A stretch of 64,000 bases of DNA from Caenispirillum bisanense (GTDB lineage Bacteria; Pseudomonadota; Alphaproteobacteria; Rhodospirillales; Rhodospirillaceae). Within the stretch, counting starts at the first letter, position 1; each line of letters opens with the position of its first letter. The stretch is from positions 806,001-870,000 of the forward strand of contig NZ_OCNJ01000001.1 of NCBI RefSeq assembly GCF_900230255.1, in the 5' to 3' direction. Positions 40,894 to 48,874 of the stretch are shown here, piece after piece. The notes under the pieces were generated by a model. The model saw only the letters and a program-made list of their open reading frames with translations. It was not told the origin of the DNA and ran no database searches. Both the position numbers and the translations under genes were made by a program.

Positions 40894-42198
40894 ATGGGAG
40901 GCAAGACGACGGCGGCCGCGGCGGCCGCCGACGGTGCGCGCCGCACCGACGACATCGCGCCCTGGGTGCCGTGGCTCATGTGGGGCTTCGGCGCCCTGTT
41001 CTACTGCTACGGCTTCTTCCAGCGCGTCGCGCCGTCGGTGATGGTGGGCGAGCTGATGCGCGACTTCGCCGTCGGCGCCGCCATCACCGGCACCCTGTCG
41101 TCGCTCTACTTCTACACCTACGCCGGATTGCAGATCCCGGTCGGGCTGGTGCTCGACCGCTTCGGGCCGCGCCGGGTGTTGGCGGCGGCGGCGATCGTGT
41201 CCTGCGCCGGATCGGCCGGCTTCGCCTTCGCCGACAGCCTGCTGCTGGCCTATGTCGGCCGGGCGCTCATCGGCGTCGGCGCGGCGGTGACCTGGGTGGC
41301 GGCGCTGACGCTGGCCGGGGCGTGGTTCTCGCCCAAGCGCTTCGCCTTCGTCTCCGGCATGACCATGGCGCTCGGCATGGCCGGCGCCGTCGGCGGCCAG
41401 GCACCGCTGTCGGCGGCGGTGGAGGCGGTGGGCTGGCGCGGCACCATGGTGGGCGCCGCCGTCTTCGCCGCCGTGCTCGGCCTCGCCGCCTGGATCATCG
41501 TGCGCGACCGGCCGGGCGCCGGCGCCAAGGCCCGCCCGCCGGCCGCCGACCACGCCTTCCTCAGCGGCCTGAAGCGGGTGCTGGGCGCGCGGCAGATCTG
41601 GGTCATCGGCCTCTACGGCGCCATGACCTCGGCCCCCATGCTCAGCTTCGCCGGCCTGTGGGGCGTGCCCTACATGATGCGGCTTTATGACATGACGCGG
41701 CCCGAGGCGGCGCTCATGACCTCGCTCATGCTGGTGGGCTGGGGCTTCGGGTCGCCGTTCTTCGGCTGGCTGACGGACGCCATCGGCCGCCGCCGGGTGC
41801 CCATGCTGCTGTCGTCGGGCGGGTCGCTGTGCAGCCTGCTGGTGCTGCTCTTCGCTGATCTGCCGCTGGCGGCACTCTACCCGGTTCTGTTCCTCACCGG
41901 CCTGTTTGCCGGCGGCATCGTGCTCACCTTCGCCACGGCGCGCGAGAACGCTCCCGGCTGGGCGAGCGGTGCGGCGCTGGGCGTCGTCAACATGGCGGTG
42001 ATGTCGTCGGGCGCCATCTTCCAACCGCTCATCGGTTGGTTCCTCGACCTGGCGTGGACCGGCGAGACGCTCGACGGCGCTCGCGTCTATGCCGCCGAAG
42101 CGTGGCGCAGCGCCATGATCGTGCTGCCGGTGTGCAGCGCGCTGGCGGTGACCGCCGCCCTGCTCACCCGCGAGACCCACTGCCGCCCGCAGGCCTGA
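40894..42198 (+). CDS. MFS transporter
   Basis: 434 residues, twelve helices. PWVPWLMWGFGALFYCYGFFQRVAPSVM (key Trp/Pro/Tyr residues), QIPVGLVLDRFGPRRVL (motif A) and the second-half copy FFGWLTDAIGRRRVP mark a major-facilitator permease. Resembles sugar-acid/hydroxy-acid type permeases in the alphaproteobacteria, and the glycerate kinase 19 bases downstream suggests uptake of glycerate, hydroxypyruvate or tartrate-like acids (inference). GGAGGAACG precedes the ATG. Confidence 0.92.
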   Translation: MGGKTTAAAAAADGARRTDDIAPWVPWLMWGFGALFYCYGFFQRVAPSVMVGELMRDFAVGAAITGTLSSLYFYTYAGLQIPVGLVLDRFGPRRVLAAAAIVSCAGSAGFAFADSLLLAYVGRALIGVGAAVTWVAALTLAGAWFSPKRFAFVSGMTMALGMAGAVGGQAPLSAAVEAVGWRGTMVGAAVFAAVLGLAAWIIVRDRPGAGAKARPPAADHAFLSGLKRVLGARQIWVIGLYGAMTSAPMLSFAGLWGVPYMMRLYDMTRPEAALMTSLMLVGWGFGSPFFGWLTDAIGRRRVPMLLSSGGSLCSLLVLLFADLPLAALYPVLFLTGLFAGGIVLTFATARENAPGWASGAALGVVNMAVMSSGAIFQPLIGWFLDLAWTGETLDGARVYAAEAWRSAMIVLPVCSALAVTAALLTRETHCRPQA

Positions 42199-42217
42199 CG
42201 CCGGAGGATCGCCACCG

Positions 42218-43495
42218 ATGACCGAGCCCGAAGCCTTCCTGCGCCGCCTGTTCGACGCTGCCGTCGCCGCCGCCGACCCGGCGCTCATCGTGCCGCCGGC
42301 CCTGCCGGAGCCGCCGCGCGGCCGCACCGTGGTGGTCGGCGCCGGCAAGGCCTCCGCCGCCATGGCGCGGGCGGTGGACGCGGCGTGGCCGGCCGACGCG
42401 CCGCTGTCGGGCCTGGTGGTCACCCGCTACGGCCACGGCTGCCCGGCCGGGCGCATCGAGATCGTCGAGGCCTCCCACCCGGTGCCCGACGCCGCCGGCG
42501 CCGCGGCGGCCGACCGCATCCTGGCGCTGGCCCAGGGGCTCGGGCCGGACGATCTGCTGCTGTGCCTCGTCTCGGGCGGCGGCTCGGCGCTGTTGTCCAA
42601 GCCGGCCGGCGACATTCCGCGCGAGGACAAGCAGGCGCTGACCAAGGCGCTGCTGCAGTCGGGTGCCGCCATCGACGAGATGAACTGCGTGCGCAAGCAC
42701 GTCTCCGCCGTCAAGGGCGGGCGGCTGGCTCAGGCGGCGGGCGGGGCGCGGGTGCTGGCGCTGGTGATCTCCGACGTGGCGGGCGACGACCCCTCGGTCA
42801 TCGCCAGCGGCCCGACGGTGCCCGACCCGACGACCCGGCACGAGGCGCAGGCCATCCTCCGCCGCTACGGCATCGCCGTTCCGGCCAGCATCGCGGCGTG
42901 GCTGGACCGCGAGGAGGCGGAGACGCCCAAGCCCGGCGACCCGGCCTTCGAGTCGGTGGAGACGCGGGTCATCGGCCGCCCCCTGGCGTCCCTGCTGGCG
43001 GCCCGGGATGCGGCGCTGGCGGCGGGGGTGACGCCGCTGGTGCTCGGCGACGTCATCGAGGGCGAGGCGAAGGAGGTCGCCAAGGTCTTCGCCGGCATGG
43101 CGCTGTCGTGCCGCGACCACGGCATGCCGGTGGCGCCGCCCTGCGTGCTGCTGTCGGGCGGCGAGTTGACGGTCACGCACGGCGGCGAGGGCAGGGGCGG
43201 TCCCAACGCCGAGTTCGTGCTCGCCATGGCTGCGGCGCTGGAGGGGGCGGCAGGCATTCACATGCTCGCCTGCGATACCGACGGCATCGACGGCAGCGAG
43301 GACAACGCCGGCGCCCTGGCCGGGCCGGGCACGCCGGCGGCGGCGCGGGCGGCCGGCGTGGCGGCGGCCGACCATCTGGCGCGCCACGACTCCTACGGCT
43401 TCTTCCAGGCGCTCGGCGCGCTGGTGACCACCGGGCCGACCCTGACCAACGTAAACGATTTCCGCGCCGTGCTGGTGCTGCCGCCCGATGCATAG
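42218..43495 (+). CDS. gckA: Glycerate 2-kinase (GckA, MOFRL family)
   Basis: 425 residues: N-terminal GK domain (VVVGAGKASAAMARAVD; CLVSGGGSALL) and C-terminal MOFRL domain (VLLSGGELTVTHGGEGRGG, ACDTDGIDGSEDNAGAL). Phosphorylates D-glycerate to 2-phosphoglycerate; older entries call it hydroxypyruvate reductase TtuD. GGAGG lies upstream. Ends 80 bases before pyruvate kinase, which would take its product onward after enolase. Consistent with glycolate/glyoxylate use via glcDEF. Confidence 0.93.
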   Translation: MTEPEAFLRRLFDAAVAAADPALIVPPALPEPPRGRTVVVGAGKASAAMARAVDAAWPADAPLSGLVVTRYGHGCPAGRIEIVEASHPVPDAAGAAAADRILALAQGLGPDDLLLCLVSGGGSALLSKPAGDIPREDKQALTKALLQSGAAIDEMNCVRKHVSAVKGGRLAQAAGGARVLALVISDVAGDDPSVIASGPTVPDPTTRHEAQAILRRYGIAVPASIAAWLDREEAETPKPGDPAFESVETRVIGRPLASLLAARDAALAAGVTPLVLGDVIEGEAKEVAKVFAGMALSCRDHGMPVAPPCVLLSGGELTVTHGGEGRGGPNAEFVLAMAAALEGAAGIHMLACDTDGIDGSEDNAGALAGPGTPAAARAAGVAAADHLARHDSYGFFQALGALVTTGPTLTNVNDFRAVLVLPPDA

Positions 43496-43575
43496 CCGGA
43501 TCACGAAAACTTAAAGCCCGACCGGCCTGAAGCCTCTTTCGGGGCGGCGGCGGATGCGTTTATGCTCAGGCCACC

Positions 43576-45000
43576 ATGAGACGCTATCGCAACGCGAAGA
43601 TCATCGCGACGCTGGGGCCCGCCAGTTCCACCGCCGCCACCATCGAAGCCCTGTGCCTTGCCGGCGCGGACGTCTTCCGCTTCAACTTCAGCCATGGCTC
43701 CCACGAGGACCATCGCGAGCGCTACGACATCGTGCGCGCCATCGAGCAGAAGCTCGACCGGCCCATCGCCATCCTCATGGACCTGCAGGGTCCGAAGCTG
43801 CGCGTCGGAAAGTTCGCGGACGGCAAGGTCCTGCTCAAGGCCGGCAACAAGCTGCGCCTGGACATGGACGAGACGCCGGGCACCGAGGCCCGCGCGCCCC
43901 TGCTGCACCCCGAGGTCTATTCCGCCCTGACCGCGGGCACGGAACTGCTGCTCGACGACGGCAAGATCCGTCTGCGCGTCGAAAGCCACGGCCCCGACTT
44001 CGCCGAGACGGCGGTGCTGACCGGCGGCATGCTGTCGGACCGCAAGGGCTTGAACGTGCCCGACGTGGTGCTGCCCATCTCCGCCCTGACCGACAAGGAC
44101 CGCCGCGACCTGCAGTTCGGCCTCGACCTGGGCGTCGACTGGGTGGCGCTGTCCTTCGTGCAGCGGCCCGAGGACGTGGCCGAGGCGCGCAAGCTCATCG
44201 CCGGCCGCGCCGCCGTCATCTCCAAGCTGGAAAAGCCCTCGGCCATCGACAAGCTGACCGAGATCATCGAGCTGTCGGACGCCGTCATGGTGGCGCGCGG
44301 CGACCTCGGCGTCGAAAGCCCGCCGGAGAACGTGCCGATCCTGCAGAAGCGCATCGTCCAGGCCTGCCGCCACGTCGGCAAGCCCGTGGTGGTGGCGACG
44401 CAGATGCTCGAGAGCATGGTGCAGAACCCGGCGCCGACCCGCGCCGAGGCCTCCGACGTGGCGACCGCCATCTACGACGGCGCCGACGCGGTGATGCTGT
44501 CGGCGGAAAGCGCCGCCGGTGCCTATCCCATCGAAGCCGTGTCCATGATGGACAAGATCATCCAGCGGGTGGAGAAAGACGACACCTACCGCATGATCAT
44601 GGAGGCGAGCCGCGAGGCGCCGGAAAACACCGCCGCCGACGCCATTTCGGCCGCCGCCCGCCAGGTGGCGCTGACCTTGCGCGCCGCCGCCGTGGTCACC
44701 TTCACCTCGTCGGGCTCCACCACCCTGCGCGCCGCCCGCGAGCGGCCGCTGGTGCCCATCGTCTGCCTGACCGCCGACCGCCGCGTGGCGCGCCGGCTGG
44801 TGCTCGCCTGGGGCACCCACAACACGGTGACGACGGAACTGACCAGCTTCGGCGAGATGGTGGAAAAGGCCTGCCGCATCGCCCTCGACCAGGACATCGC
44901 CAAGGTCGGCGAGCGTCTGGTCATCACCGCCGGCGTCCCCTTCGGCACGCCGGGCACCACCAACATCCTGCGCATCGCCTGGGTGGAAGAGTTCTGCTGA
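43576..45000 (+). CDS. pyk: Pyruvate kinase
   Basis: 474 residues. FNFSHGSHEDHRERYD, LMDLQGPKLRVG, AVISKLEKPSAID (active-site Lys), MVARGDLGVESP and PVVVATQMLESMVQNP cover the barrel and the K/Mg sites; the C-terminal allosteric domain ends AWVEEFC. Last step of glycolysis, ATP-forming. Ten bases ahead of a small membrane protein gene. Confidence 0.97.
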   Translation: MRRYRNAKIIATLGPASSTAATIEALCLAGADVFRFNFSHGSHEDHRERYDIVRAIEQKLDRPIAILMDLQGPKLRVGKFADGKVLLKAGNKLRLDMDETPGTEARAPLLHPEVYSALTAGTELLLDDGKIRLRVESHGPDFAETAVLTGGMLSDRKGLNVPDVVLPISALTDKDRRDLQFGLDLGVDWVALSFVQRPEDVAEARKLIAGRAAVISKLEKPSAIDKLTEIIELSDAVMVARGDLGVESPPENVPILQKRIVQACRHVGKPVVVATQMLESMVQNPAPTRAEASDVATAIYDGADAVMLSAESAAGAYPIEAVSMMDKIIQRVEKDDTYRMIMEASREAPENTAADAISAAARQVALTLRAAAVVTFTSSGSTTLRAARERPLVPIVCLTADRRVARRLVLAWGTHNTVTTELTSFGEMVEKACRIALDQDIAKVGERLVITAGVPFGTPGTTNILRIAWVEEFC

Positions 45001-45010
45001 GGACGCGCCC

Positions 45011-45289
45011 GTGACCGCCACCCCGCCGCCGACCGGCCCGACTCCGCCGCCCAGCAGCTACGGCCCGCCGCCGATCCTGAAGGCCGTGGTGATCGGGCTG
45101 ATCGCCGGCGCCGTCTCGCTGTCGCTGGAGTTGACCCTGGGCGGTGCCGAGCCGGAACCGTGGCGGTCCCTCGGGCTCGCTTTCGGGCTCGGCGCCGGCT
45201 ATTTCGCCTATGAAACATGGCTGCGGCGGCGGCGGAAAATGCTCGCGGAAGGGCAGAATCCCGACGGTCCCACCCGTACGGGCAGTTGA
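45011..45289 (+). CDS. Small membrane protein, paralog A
   Basis: 92 residues from a GTG ten bases after pyk. A Pro-rich head, then two hydrophobic helices about residues 25-44 and 52-68, and a basic tail RRRRKML. The core PPILKAVVIGLIAGAVSLSLE..EPWRSLGLAFGLGAGYFA aligns with the neighbour at 45350. No named family recognised. Confidence 0.72.
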   Translation: MTATPPPTGPTPPPSSYGPPPILKAVVIGLIAGAVSLSLELTLGGAEPEPWRSLGLAFGLGAGYFAYETWLRRRRKMLAEGQNPDGPTRTGS

Positions 45290-45349
45290 AGCAGCCTCGC
45301 CGGGACCCAAGCGTTAAACCTTGGGAATACCCGACATGCGAGGTGCGCC

Positions 45350-45616
45350 ATGCCTCAGTCCCTGCCGCCCATTCCTGAACCGGACCTGGGTGCTCCGCCG
45401 GCGTTGAAGGCGCTCGTCTTCGCCCTGGCGGCAGCGGCGTTCGAACTGACGCTCGAGCTGATGCTGTTCGGCGTCGAGGACGCCAACCCCTGGGTTTCGC
45501 TGGTGATGCTGGGCGTCGTCTACCTGATCGCCAGTCCGCTGCTCACCGCCCACCACGAGCGGCAACGCCGCCAGTGGCGTGCGCGCTGGGGCGCCTACAG
45601 CCAGGCGGCCGAATAG
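45350..45616 (+). CDS. Small membrane protein, paralog B
   Basis: 88 residues, two helices and a basic, Arg/Trp-rich tail. APPALKALVFALAAAAFELTLELML and NPWVSLVMLGVVYLIA match the core of paralog A at 45011 in spacing and in the PP-LKA, LEL and PW-SL positions, so the two arose by local duplication. GAGG precedes the ATG. Unknown role. Confidence 0.72.
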   Translation: MPQSLPPIPEPDLGAPPALKALVFALAAAAFELTLELMLFGVEDANPWVSLVMLGVVYLIASPLLTAHHERQRRQWRARWGAYSQAAE

Positions 45617-45694
45617 CCGCGGGCCGTGGCGCGGCGTGCGGGAAGGGGCGTGGGCCGCTCCTCCCCGGACGTCGTGCGGTGACGGTGACCGTCC

Positions 45695-46138
45695 TCAGGC
45701 GCTGGCCGCCTGCGGGAAGTGCTGGTGGCCGTGGTCGCAGCGGCCGGCCGCGTGCTTTTCGTCGCAGGTTATGCCGTCGGCCTTGGGCCGCAGGCCGATC
45801 CACGCCTCGATGGCGACCGGGTCGTAGCCGAAGCGCTTCTGCTCGCCCACCTGCAACAACGGGCGGCGGATGAGATCGGGGTCGGCCAGCATGAGCGCGA
45901 TGGCCTTGTCCGGCGTCTGGGCGTCGGGGTCGATCGCGTTGGTGCGCACCTTGGGGTGCAGCTTGTTCAGCCACGTCGCGACCGGACGGCCCTGGAAAAA
46001 GGCCATCAGGCTCTCGGGCGTCCACGGCTCGGCGGCGAGATCGCGGACGTCCAGGGTATGCCCGGCCGCCTCCAACTGGCGGCGCTGCTTGGCGTTGGCG
46101 GGGCAATCGGCCTTGCCGAAGAAGATCACGTGAGCCAT
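45695..46138 (-). CDS. Nitrogenase-associated ArsC/Spx-like protein
   Basis: 147 residues, thioredoxin-fold ArsC/Spx family. VIFFGKADCPANAKQRRQLEAAGH, EPWTPESLMAFF and LADPDLIRRPLLQVGEQKRFGYDP match the group called nitrogenase-associated protein, usually found in nif regions of alphaproteobacteria. Only one N-terminal cysteine (DCPAN) replaces the CxxC site. A His/Cys-rich tail (CDEKHAAGRCDHGHQHF) could bind metal. GAGGAG precedes the ATG at 46138. Divergent from a FeSII-type ferredoxin. Confidence 0.88.
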   Translation of the reverse strand: MAHVIFFGKADCPANAKQRRQLEAAGHTLDVRDLAAEPWTPESLMAFFQGRPVATWLNKLHPKVRTNAIDPDAQTPDKAIALMLADPDLIRRPLLQVGEQKRFGYDPVAIEAWIGLRPKADGITCDEKHAAGRCDHGHQHFPQAASA

Positions 46139-46230
46139 CGGATTCGCTCTCCTCATGGTGGGGCGGTGCCTGCCGGTCGGGCCTGGGGGCCTGTGCGCCG
46201 AGCCGTCACAGCTCCGTCATGATGAAAACC

Positions 46231-46260
46231 TTGATAACCTGTTCCGTGATGAAATAATAG
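46231..46260 (+). promoter_or_regulatory. Candidate promoter of the FeSII gene
   Basis: TTGATA (46231-46236), 18-base spacer and TAATAG (46255-46260), in the AT-rich part of the 224-base divergent gap. I looked for a sigma-54 -24/-12 pair and a TGT-N10-ACA NifA site in this gap and found none. Confidence 0.4.
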
Positions 46261-46362
46261 TCCCTACCGAACCTGCGCCTAAAATATGAGCATATGACGG
46301 CGTTCCCCCCAGGTGCGGCATCTTCCAACGCGGCTCATCGAGCGCAAGAAGGACTGACACCC

Positions 46363-46746
46363 ATGGCGAACGTCACCTTTTCCGGCCCCGGCATGCCCCG
46401 CGACTGCACGGTCTATGCGGTGGCCGGCGACACCTCCACCATCCTGGCGCTGGCCAAGCGCCACGAGATTCCCATTCCCTTCCAGTGCCAGGACGGCGAA
46501 TGCGGCGCCTGCCTCATCAAGGTGACGCCGCTCGGCGACAAGAAGCCCATGGCCGTCGGCCTGACCGAGAAGGAGAAGCTCACCCTGTCGGTCAACGGCA
46601 AGCTGTCGAAGGACGCGCTCTACGAGGCCGAGACCAACGACGTGCCGCCGGCTTACCGCCTGGCTTGCCAGTACATCGTGCGCGACGAGGACGTCCTGGT
46701 GGAGTTCTCCGGCGAGCCGGGCGTCGAGATCGACCTGCGCCGCTGA
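46363..46746 (+). CDS. Shethna FeSII-type [2Fe-2S] ferredoxin
   Basis: 127 residues. The cluster loop is FQCQDGECGACLIKVTPLG with a fourth cysteine in YRLACQYIVRDEDVLVEFSGEPG. Head (VTFSGPGMPRDCTVYAVAGD), length and the long insertion between cysteines match Azotobacter FeSII, the Shethna protein that locks nitrogenase into an O2-protected complex. Here it is divergent from the nitrogenase-associated gene, so a protective role is a fair inference, though no nitrogenase gene is in view. Confidence 0.88.
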   Translation: MANVTFSGPGMPRDCTVYAVAGDTSTILALAKRHEIPIPFQCQDGECGACLIKVTPLGDKKPMAVGLTEKEKLTLSVNGKLSKDALYEAETNDVPPAYRLACQYIVRDEDVLVEFSGEPGVEIDLRR

Positions 46747-46862
46747 CGCCGCGGGTCCCGCCCGCCTGCGTCACCACGTCCGACTCGGGCGCGGCGAACA
46801 GGCGGGCCCCGTCGCCCGTTGTGAGGACACGACACAGCGAAACCCGCAACGGAGGAACAGAC

Positions 46863-47060
46863 ATGGCCGATGGTCACCGCGGTACCGGCGACAGCATGGC
46901 GGGCGACGTCTTCCGCATCATCCTGGCGATCATCCTGCCGCCGCTCGGCGTGTTCCTGGAGGTCGGGCTCGGCAAGCACTTCTGGATCAACGTGATCCTG
47001 ACCATCCTCGGCTACATCCCGGGCATCATCCACGCCGTCTGGGTGATCGCGAAGAAGTAG
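46863..47060 (+). CDS. Pmp3/YqaE-family stress membrane peptide
   Basis: 65 residues. After a 15-residue polar head come two helices: FRIILAIILPPLGVFLEVGL and INVILTILGYIPGIIHAVWVI, the exact Pmp3/UPF0057 signature. Small inner-membrane proteins linked to salt and cold stress, keeping membrane potential. GGAGG precedes the ATG. Convergent with the REC-HPt gene. Confidence 0.93.
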   Translation: MADGHRGTGDSMAGDVFRIILAIILPPLGVFLEVGLGKHFWINVILTILGYIPGIIHAVWVIAKK

Positions 47061-47082
47061 CTCGCCGTCCCGCAGCGGCGGA

Positions 47083-48246
47083 TCAGGCCTTGCCCGCCGT
47101 CGTCGCCGCCGCCGGCGGCGGCGGGGCGGCCGGCTCCGCCTTCTTCAGGTCCGGCCGCCAGCGTTCGATGGCCTGCTGCAGGGTGCGGTAGAGTTCGCGG
47201 CCCGTCTCGCCGCCGTCGCCGGAGATGCGGTCGCGGATGACGGCGCGCATGGCGTCGATGTGCGCCTTCACCACTTCCAGCGCCGCGTCGTCCTGCCGGC
47301 TGCCCTGGCCGGTGGCCTCGTAGAGGCTCTTGGCGAACAGGGTGATGAGCGGATAGCCGAAGGTCCCCCCTTCGCCGCGCAGTTCGTGGGCCGTGGCGTT
47401 GATGGCCTCGAAGTCGCGGTGGCGCAGGCCGGGCACGAGTCGCGCGCCCTCCACCGCATCGGCCAGCCGCTTCAGGTATTCCCCGGCCCAGTCGTGGAAG
47501 TCGGCGGCGTGGCGTTCCAGCGTCGCTTCCGCCTCGTCCAGCAGGCCCTTGGGCAGCGCGAAGTCCTCGCCCGGGTCGGCGAGTCCCATCTTCTGGCGCA
47601 TCAGGTTCGGCAGCTTGAACAGCCACACGTCGCCCGCCTGCTTCGGCCGCACGATGGTGTCGCCGCTGTAGACGACGGTGGCGTGCTCCTCGCCCTCGCG
47701 GCGGCGCTCGCCGGTGTCGGCGGGCGGTGCGCCGCGGTGGCGGCGGCGGTCGGGGCCGAAGTAGTCGCGCGTGCAGACGAAGGGCCGCGGGTGGTCTATC
47801 ACCCAGCGCAGGCGCTCGTAGACGGCGGTGACCGAGAACGGCTTGGCGAGGAACTCGTCGGCGCCCAGGTCGCGCGCCGCTTCCACGAACTCGCGGTCGG
47901 CGGCACCCGACAGCATGATGAAGGGCATGAAGCGGTTGGGGCTCTCCTTGCGCTGGCGCACCCACTTCAGCAGCATCAGGCCGTTGACCGGCCGCATGAC
48001 CATGTCGGAGATCACCAGGTCGACGGCCAGCACCGCCTGCCCGCCGGAGGCCAGCGCCCCGCGGCGGCGCAGGACGCCGACCGCTTCCTCGCCGTTGCGC
48101 GCCAGCGCGATCTTGCGGAAGCCGAGGCTCCGCAGCGTCTGCGCCAGAATGTCGCGGATATAGAGGTTGTCCTCCACCAGCAGCACCGTCAGGCGCTCGA
48201 GGGGCGAGGAGGGCGGGGTTCCAGGCGTGGGTGCAGCGGGCTCCAT
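47083..48246 (-). CDS. Response regulator with C-terminal HPt domain
   Basis: 387 residues. Receiver about residues 18-150: LLVEDNLYIRDIL, phospho-Asp in DLVISDMVMRPV, LSGA and LAKPFS. A polar linker follows, then an all-helical HPt-like region about 265-360 with the phosphoryl-His in INATAHELRGEGGTFGYP (Arg-Gly where most have Lys-Gly). Pro/Ala tail. A phosphorelay protein joining a receiver and a phosphotransfer domain without a kinase; partner unknown. Single gene. Confidence 0.85.
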   Translation of the reverse strand: MEPAAPTPGTPPSSPLERLTVLLVEDNLYIRDILAQTLRSLGFRKIALARNGEEAVGVLRRRGALASGGQAVLAVDLVISDMVMRPVNGLMLLKWVRQRKESPNRFMPFIMLSGAADREFVEAARDLGADEFLAKPFSVTAVYERLRWVIDHPRPFVCTRDYFGPDRRRHRGAPPADTGERRREGEEHATVVYSGDTIVRPKQAGDVWLFKLPNLMRQKMGLADPGEDFALPKGLLDEAEATLERHAADFHDWAGEYLKRLADAVEGARLVPGLRHRDFEAINATAHELRGEGGTFGYPLITLFAKSLYEATGQGSRQDDAALEVVKAHIDAMRAVIRDRISGDGGETGRELYRTLQQAIERWRPDLKKAEPAAPPPPAAATTAGKA

Positions 48247-48414
48247 GGGCTCCGTTATACGCGATCACGCCGCGGAGGCCAAAGGGGGCATCGCGGTCCC
48301 GGCATCGTCCCTTGATGGGGCTCGGCGGCTCGGCTATCTTCGCGCCTCGGTCCGGCGCCGCAACCCGAGTCGGTGCCGCTCAACCCATTGCCACACAACG
48401 AGGATTGCCACGCC

Positions 48415-48687
48415 ATGGCCGACGAGAGCGCCGCGCAGGCCAGCAGCAACGACGTCGGCGGCATCGCCGCCGACCAGCTTCGCTCCTTCATCGAGCGCAT
48501 CGAGCGCCTGGAGGAGGAGAAGGCCAACATCGCTTCCGACATCAAGGATGTCTACGCGGAAGCGAAGTCGTCGGGCTTCGACACCAAGATCATGCGCCAG
48601 ATCATCCGCATCCGGAAGATGGAGCCGCACGAGCGCGCCGAGCAGGAAGAACTGCTCGACCTCTACCTGAGCGCCGTCGGCTACTGA
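48415..48687 (+). CDS. gapR: GapR family DNA-binding protein (DUF2312)
   Basis: 90 residues, coiled-coil: [21 protein letters not shown] then [27 protein letters not shown], the conserved GapR core. In Caulobacter GapR binds over-twisted AT-rich DNA ahead of polymerases and aids replication. The ATG at 48415 matches family length; the frame is open 14 codons more. Ends at a strong terminator. Confidence 0.95.
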   Translation: MADESAAQASSNDVGGIAADQLRSFIERIERLEEEKANIASDIKDVYAEAKSSGFDTKIMRQIIRIRKMEPHERAEQEELLDLYLSAVGY

Positions 48688-48700
48688 CCCGATTCTGCTG

Positions 48701-48737
48701 CAAAAGCCCCCGCCGCCACCCGCGGCGGGGGCTTTTG
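48701..48737 (+). terminator. Intrinsic terminator of gapR
   Basis: CAAAAGCCCCCGCCGC pairs perfectly with GCGGCGGGGGCTTTTG around CACC, ending in a T-run. Fourteen bases past the gapR stop. Confidence 0.95.
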
Positions 48738-48796
48738 CTTGGGCGAATCGTGCGGCGGGGCTTACCCCTTTCGGTGCAGCCGACCAAAGCCTTTTG

Positions 48797-48825
48797 TTGC
48801 ATGGCACAATTGCGACGCCTATTCT
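48797..48825 (+). promoter_or_regulatory. Candidate promoter of the GGDEF-EAL gene
   Basis: TTGCAT (48797-48802), 17-base spacer, TATTCT (48820-48825). It argues for the ATG at 48875 as start, because a TTG at 48794 would lie inside this promoter. Confidence 0.55.
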
Positions 48826-48874
48826 GTGGGCAAGCCGCCATGCCCGAGCGGCCATTGACGAGACGCTGTGCAGA

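Noticed and set aside
46139-46362. NifA (TGT-N10-ACA) and sigma-54 (-24/-12) sites in the FeSII gap.
   Set aside because: I searched both strands by eye and found no acceptable match; only a weak sigma-70-like pair is listed.
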